A stretch of 22,788 bases of DNA from a virus: positions 1-22,788 of IMG/VR virus record IMGVR_UViG_3300043602_000079. One strand, written 5' to 3'. Of this stretch, positions 20,193-22,788 are shown piece by piece. Under the pieces are notes generated by a model. That model ran no database searches, was not told the origin of the DNA, and saw only the letters and a program-made list of their open reading frames with translations. The translations under genes were made by a program, and so were the position numbers. Positions within the stretch are counted from its first letter, which is position 1. Each line of letters begins with the position of its first letter.

Positions 20193-20211
20193 CGCGCGCC
20201 GCTGGCGCGCG
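20193..20211. other. Perfect 8-bp hairpin in the candidate origin region
   Basis: CGCGCGCC, loop GCT, GGCGCGCG form a perfect stem. There is no plus-strand T tract after it, so it is not a normal rightward terminator; on the minus strand the stem is followed by GGTTTTG, a weak fit. It may be part of the origin structure. Confidence 0.45.
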
Positions 20212-20277
20212 AAGAAAAAGAGATCTCGATTTTGACCGTAGATTTCGCTCAACACGAACAAGGTCAAGAGCTTAGGC

Positions 20278-20320
20278 TGTTGAAAAGTCTGTGGAAAACC
20301 TGTGGATGAATTGTGGAAGG
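20278..20320 (+). repeat. DnaA-box-like iterons at helical spacing (candidate replication origin)
   Basis: TGTGGAAAA (20290), TGTGGATGA (20301) and TGTGGAAGG (20312) begin exactly 11 bp apart, and TGTTGAAAA (20278) is 12 bp further upstream. The DnaA box read on this strand is TGTGGATAA; the first two differ by one base. The array sits right after an initiator-like gene and an A/T-rich stretch, as in iteron origins. Confidence 0.6.
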
Positions 20321-20328
20321 TGGGTCCC

Positions 20329-20757
20329 GTGCGAAATCTGACCTGGCGAATGCTGCTCGTGGTGGTCCTGTCGGCCCTCGCGATGGCGTGCCGGCCCACG
20401 ACGACCGTCAGCATCAACAACCTGCCGAACGATCCGACCCCGCTCCCGCCGGCCGTCGTGAAGCACACGATCCAGTTCCGCGTCACGGGCAACGCGACGA
20501 GCGCCCGCGTCCGGTACTCGACGCCCGTCGACGGGCTCGGGCAGGTCGTGACGTCCCTGCCCTACTTCAACACGCTCACGATCGCGGGGGACTCGCTCTT
20601 TCTCTCGCTCGAGGGATCGCCGATCACGTACGGCTTCGGGGTGCTCTATCCGTTCATGTCCGTCCAGATCGTCGTCGACAACACCGTTTTCCGTGAAGCG
20701 ACGACGCAGGATTTTCTGCTTTCGCCCTTGTCGATTAGCGGGCAGTGGCGGCAATAG
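20329..20757 (+). CDS. Lipoprotein-like protein, early region
   Basis: This 142-residue protein starts at GTG 20329 with GGAAGG eight bases upstream; the frame is open to GTG 20302, but that would start inside the iteron array. Residues 1-21 are MRNLTWRMLLVVVLSALAMAC, a signal peptide with Cys21 in a plausible lipobox (A-M-A-C). The mature part is beta-rich (VVKHTIQFRVTGNATSARVRYSTPVDG..., ITYGFGVLYPFMSVQIVVDN) and ends FLLSPLSISGQWRQ. Family unknown. As an early-region lipoprotein it may alter the host envelope, but no exclusion activity is shown. Confidence 0.68.
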   Translation: MRNLTWRMLLVVVLSALAMACRPTTTVSINNLPNDPTPLPPAVVKHTIQFRVTGNATSARVRYSTPVDGLGQVVTSLPYFNTLTIAGDSLFLSLEGSPITYGFGVLYPFMSVQIVVDNTVFREATTQDFLLSPLSISGQWRQ

Positions 20758-20762
20758 ATCCC

Positions 20763-21014
20763 ATGCCGGCCCCGCTCCTGCCGAACCCGATCGCGGCGCT
20801 CATGCTCGAGGATCTCCGCCGCGCCGCGGTGTATCTCGAGGAGCTCGGCGCCGGCCCGGCCGACTGGGCCCGCGCGAACACGGCGACGGCGCGCGCGCAC
20901 GCGACGCGCCTCTGGTCCGCGTCTCAAGCGGTCGAACGCCTGGTGATCGCCGTCGAGCAGATCGTCGTCCTCGAGCGGTCGCGGCGGGCCTATGAAGGGA
21001 CCGGCGAGTCATGA
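20763..21014 (+). CDS. Small helical hypothetical protein
   Basis: This protein of about 83 residues (89 if GTG 20745 is used, overlapping the lipoprotein by 13 bases) is mostly helix: ALMLEDLRRAAVYLEELG and RLWSASQAVERLVIAVEQIVVLERSRR. It has no cysteine pairs or membrane segment. ATG 20763 follows the lipoprotein stop by five bases but neither start has a clear ribosome-binding site. The stop overlaps the next ATG as ATGA (21011). No family recognised. Confidence 0.55.
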   Translation: MPAPLLPNPIAALMLEDLRRAAVYLEELGAGPADWARANTATARAHATRLWSASQAVERLVIAVEQIVVLERSRRAYEGTGES

Positions 21015-21205
21015 CACGGCGCGGTGTGTCTTGGCTCACGCTCGGGCCGAAGCCGTGGTTCGCGACCTGCCAACGGTGCGGGAAGCATGAGGATGGACCG
21101 AACCTCCCGATGCCGGTCCCCGTGTTCGTGGCGTTCACGAAGTATCTGATTTCGCTTCATCGTCACTGCCCGCCGCCGCGGCCGCCGACGGAGACCCCGT
21201 CGTGA
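21011..21205 (+). CDS. Small zinc-knuckle protein
   Basis: This 64-residue protein has CQRCGKHE near residues 20-27 and HRHC near the C-terminus, a plausible four-ligand zinc site around FVAFTKYLISLH. This pattern is common among small phage early proteins of unknown role. ATG 21011 overlaps the previous stop (ATGA), and its stop overlaps GTG 21202 (GTGA). Confidence 0.6.
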   Translation: MTRRGVSWLTLGPKPWFATCQRCGKHEDGPNLPMPVPVFVAFTKYLISLHRHCPPPRPPTETPS

Positions 21206-21609
21206 CGAGCGATCGCGCCGCCTGGACGCGGCAGCTCGGCGGCGAGCTCGACGCGCCGCCGCTCCGCGCGAACAAGTACCACGCGCAGATGTGTACGGTC
21301 GACGGGATCCGCTTCGACTCGACGAAAGAAGCGCGCCGGTATGAATACCTGAAAACCCTGGCGGCCGCCGGCGAGATCCTCGCGCTCGAGCGGCAACCGG
21401 AGTTTCCGATCATCGTCCTCGAACTCTGGCGCGACGATGGGCGCCAGGTCGTCTGCGGGCGGTATCGCGCGGACTTCCGGTACGTCGATGCGCAGAGCGG
21501 CGAAGTCGTGATCGAGGACACGAAGAGCGGGCCGACGAAAACGACCGCGTACCGCTTACGGAAGCGGCTCGCCGAAGCGATCCACGGCGTCACGATCCGC
21601 GAAGTCTGA
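21202..21609 (+). CDS. DUF1064 family nuclease (PD-(D/E)XK fold)
   Basis: This 135-residue protein matches DUF1064: NKYHAQMCTVDGIRFDSTKEARRYEYLKTL, ERQPEFPIIV, then RYRADFRYVDAQSGEVVIEDTKSGPTKTTAYRLRKRL. Glu in STKEA, Asp in ADF and E-x-K in IEDTK form the catalytic core of this endonuclease fold. DUF1064 proteins are phage nucleases of the VRR-NUC/endonuclease-I type, thought to act as Holliday junction resolvases in replication or packaging. GTG 21202 overlaps the upstream stop as GTGA. All key residues are present and the length is normal. Confidence 0.85.
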   Translation: MTSDRAAWTRQLGGELDAPPLRANKYHAQMCTVDGIRFDSTKEARRYEYLKTLAAAGEILALERQPEFPIIVLELWRDDGRQVVCGRYRADFRYVDAQSGEVVIEDTKSGPTKTTAYRLRKRLAEAIHGVTIREV

Positions 21610-21634
21610 ACTCAGAACTGAAAAGGGACCATCC

Positions 21635-21721
21635 ATGCTGCTAACCGTCGTCGTGATCGTCGTGCTCGGGGTCTGCATGTGGGCGGCCCAGGGCTCTGGA
21701 CCGTGCGGCCGGCCGCGGTGA
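21635..21721 (+). CDS. 28-residue single-span membrane peptide
   Basis: ATG 21635 is preceded by AAAAGGGA at 21621-21628, and the frame encodes MLLTVVVIVVLGVCMWAAQG followed by SGPCGRPR. The first 18 residues are a membrane segment; the basic end is probably cytoplasmic. It is short for a holin, but small hydrophobic proteins like this can be holin-like or membrane regulators. It fills the otherwise empty gap between the nuclease and the RHH gene. Confidence 0.5.
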   Translation: MLLTVVVIVVLGVCMWAAQGSGPCGRPR

Positions 21722-21728
21722 AACCCCG

Positions 21729-21962
21729 ATGACGCTCACCTGGTCGGACGACGAACAAGCGGCGGTGAATGAGATCCGCCGCGCGGGGCGCTTTCGCAGC
21801 GAGGCGGACGCGATCCGGGGCGCGCTCTGGTGGTACGCGCGCTTCCTCGAGCTCGACGTCCCGCCGGACGTGTTCGCCCTCTCGCTGCCGGCCGGCACGC
21901 GGCACGCGGCGGACGACCAGGGCGATCTGGGTTGTGAAGAACACGAAGGCTTTCTCGGTTGA
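21729..21962 (+). CDS. RHH-like small DNA-binding protein
   Basis: This 77-residue protein begins MTLTWSDDEQAAVNEIRRAGRFRSEADAIRGALWWYARFLEL, a helix-turn-helix arrangement like the second half of a ribbon-helix-helix protein (SEADAIRGAL). The rest is acidic. ATG 21729 is seven bases after the membrane-peptide stop. The fold is inferred from pattern, and a toxin partner is not apparent. Confidence 0.5.
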   Translation: MTLTWSDDEQAAVNEIRRAGRFRSEADAIRGALWWYARFLELDVPPDVFALSLPAGTRHAADDQGDLGCEEHEGFLG

Positions 21963-21976
21963 AGGAGATCTCCGCA

Positions 21977-22732
21977 ATGAAGCACGTTCTGTACGCCGTC
22001 CTCTGTCTCGCCCTCGCGTCGACCGCGGACGCGTCGGCCCTGTTGAACTTCACGTCCGGCGCGGCCGCGGCGCTCTGCGATACCCGCGTCGCCGTCTCCG
22101 CCATCAACTGCGGCGCGGGGTTCACGGTTGTCGGCGACACGATCGCATACGTGGGCGCGATCGGAACGTGGCAGATCGACACGCTCGCGATCACGACGTC
22201 CAACACGCCAGGCGCCCCGACGCTCGGCAAGATCAACCTGGGCCTGGTCGACGTGCGTCACCTGAGCGGGCCCGACGATCTGACGGTGGACTTCGGCCAC
22301 GATAGGTTCACCGCGCCCGTCGGCCAGGGCCCGCTGACGGCCACGGGCGCCGACAGTGCCGACACGGTCGTCGCGGGCGATGCGTCGTACCTGACCGGGT
22401 ACGCCCGCAATGCGAACGACATGGCGATCGCCGCCCCGACGTCGGCCACGGCCCTCGACGTGATCCTGCACGTGCCCGGGTGCTTCCCGGCCGCCGGCGC
22501 GACGCAGTCGTGCGCGATGAACTCGCCGGACGTCCCGTTCACGGTCGTCGGGCCGTTCTACAGCCTGAGCGCCCGGGCGGAGATTCATCAACACACGAGC
22601 GCGACCGACCAGGCGTCGTACTTGGCGAAGGCGGCGGCGACCGTGCCCGTCGTGCCGGAACCGGGGACGCTGCTCCTGATCGGGACGGGGCTACTCCTGG
22701 CGCGGCTCGGGCGCCGGGCGGGCGCGCGGTGA
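21977..22732 (+). CDS. PEP-CTERM sorting-signal exported protein
   Basis: This 251-residue protein has a signal peptide (residues 1-20, MKHVLYAVLCLALASTADAS) and a C-terminal VPEPGTLLLIGTGLLLARLG-R-R sequence: PEP at 227-229, a hydrophobic span, and a basic end. That is a classic PEP-CTERM signal, which in many Gram-negative bacteria is cleaved by exosortase during export. Between them is a mostly beta-strand region with two Cys pairs. GAAGGAGA just before ATG 21977 supports the start. It shows no obvious match to a virion protein, so it is best read as a cargo gene altering the host surface. Confidence 0.88.
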   Translation: MKHVLYAVLCLALASTADASALLNFTSGAAAALCDTRVAVSAINCGAGFTVVGDTIAYVGAIGTWQIDTLAITTSNTPGAPTLGKINLGLVDVRHLSGPDDLTVDFGHDRFTAPVGQGPLTATGADSADTVVAGDASYLTGYARNANDMAIAAPTSATALDVILHVPGCFPAAGATQSCAMNSPDVPFTVVGPFYSLSARAEIHQHTSATDQASYLAKAAATVPVVPEPGTLLLIGTGLLLARLGRRAGAR

Positions 22733-22788
22733 CGGGCCCGATCGCGCGCGTCACCTGTCCAGGCTGCGGCGGGCTCTTCGCGCGGCGC
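22729..22788 (+). CDS. Zinc-ribbon protein, 5' part of the junction-spanning gene
   Basis: GTG 22729 overlaps the PEP-CTERM stop (GTGA) and begins MTGPIARVTCPGCGGLFARR, which reaches the right end of the contig. The frame continues without a break at base 19 after the 18-base terminal repeat, giving the 81-residue protein described at 1-204. The 5' part carries the first cysteine pair, CPGC. The tight fit on both sides of the join supports a true circle. Confidence 0.72.
   Translation, partial: MTGPIARVTCPGCGGLFARR
22771..22788. repeat. Terminal direct repeat, right copy
   Basis: These 18 bases equal bases 1-18, as described for the left copy. One of the two copies should be removed when closing the circle. 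Confidence 0.8.

Larger units (their letters stand above)
20094..20328 (+). other. A/T-richer region after the initiator gene: possible origin, no certain gene
   Basis: In this stretch frame 0 stays open to TGA 20307-20309 without a start codon, and an ATG 20090 frame (61 residues, ATGA overlap) runs to 20275. The latter's composition is unconvincing. The region is richer in A and T than its neighbours and has a short hairpin and a cluster of DnaA-box-like sequences, so an origin is the simplest reading. Confidence 0.5.

Noticed and set aside
20090-20275. 61-codon frame overlapping the initiator stop as ATGA
   Set aside because: Composition is poor and it runs through the A/T-rich origin-like region. 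It stays possible but is not supported.
1-22788. TGA reassigned to an amino acid
   Set aside because: Many clear genes end in TGA with tight overlaps, so the apparent extension after 20093 is local.

Overview
The window looks like one complete, small, circular genome of a temperate tailed phage (siphovirus-type, HK97-like head). The first 18 bases (1-18) and the last 18 bases (22771-22788) are identical, and a small zinc-ribbon gene reads in frame across the join, so the unit length is probably 22,770 bp. The DNA is very GC-rich (about two thirds by eye) and most genes overlap as ATGA, GTGA or TAATG. The host is inferred, not shown. A PEP-CTERM surface-protein gene, two lipoprotein-like genes and a tRNA-Val(CAC) 3' half point to a GC-rich Gram-negative bacterium with exosortase sorting; Acidobacteriota (Vicinamibacteria-like) is my best guess.

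Layout on the circle. The integration module is 16840-19373. It holds an attP made of the 3' half of tRNA-Val(CAC), many GC-rich palindromic repeats, and a leftward operon of tyrosine integrase, a 67-aa protein and a lipoprotein-like protein. A divergent promoter region separates it from the rightward genes. The rightward early region runs from 19374 through the join to about 1435: an excisionase-like HTH protein, a replication-initiator-like protein, an iteron/DnaA-box cluster, a lipoprotein, small proteins, a DUF1064 nuclease, an RHH protein, the PEP-CTERM protein, zinc-ribbon proteins and an HNH endonuclease.

The late region follows on the same strand: TerS (P27), TerL, an RHH protein, a fused prohead protease-major capsid protein, then the portal (placed after the capsid, unusual), a collagen-like protein, head-tail connectors, tail terminator, major tail protein, the G/G-T tail chaperones with a clear -1 slippery run, a short tape measure, a 906-aa tail hub protein and a tail fibre protein. 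I see no recognisable endolysin, holin, CI-type repressor, polymerase or helicase.

The most unusual finding is a second, inverted att-like site upstream of int. The 15 bp of the tRNA anticodon stem-loop core (16966-16980) recur in reverse complement at 19223-19237. In both places the core lies exactly 43 bp from an 11-bp GC-rich repeat of the same relative orientation, which is followed after 3 bp by a second repeat. The integrase operon is therefore flanked by two inverted att-like sites, suggesting Int autoregulation or an invertible (about 2.3 kb) integrase segment.
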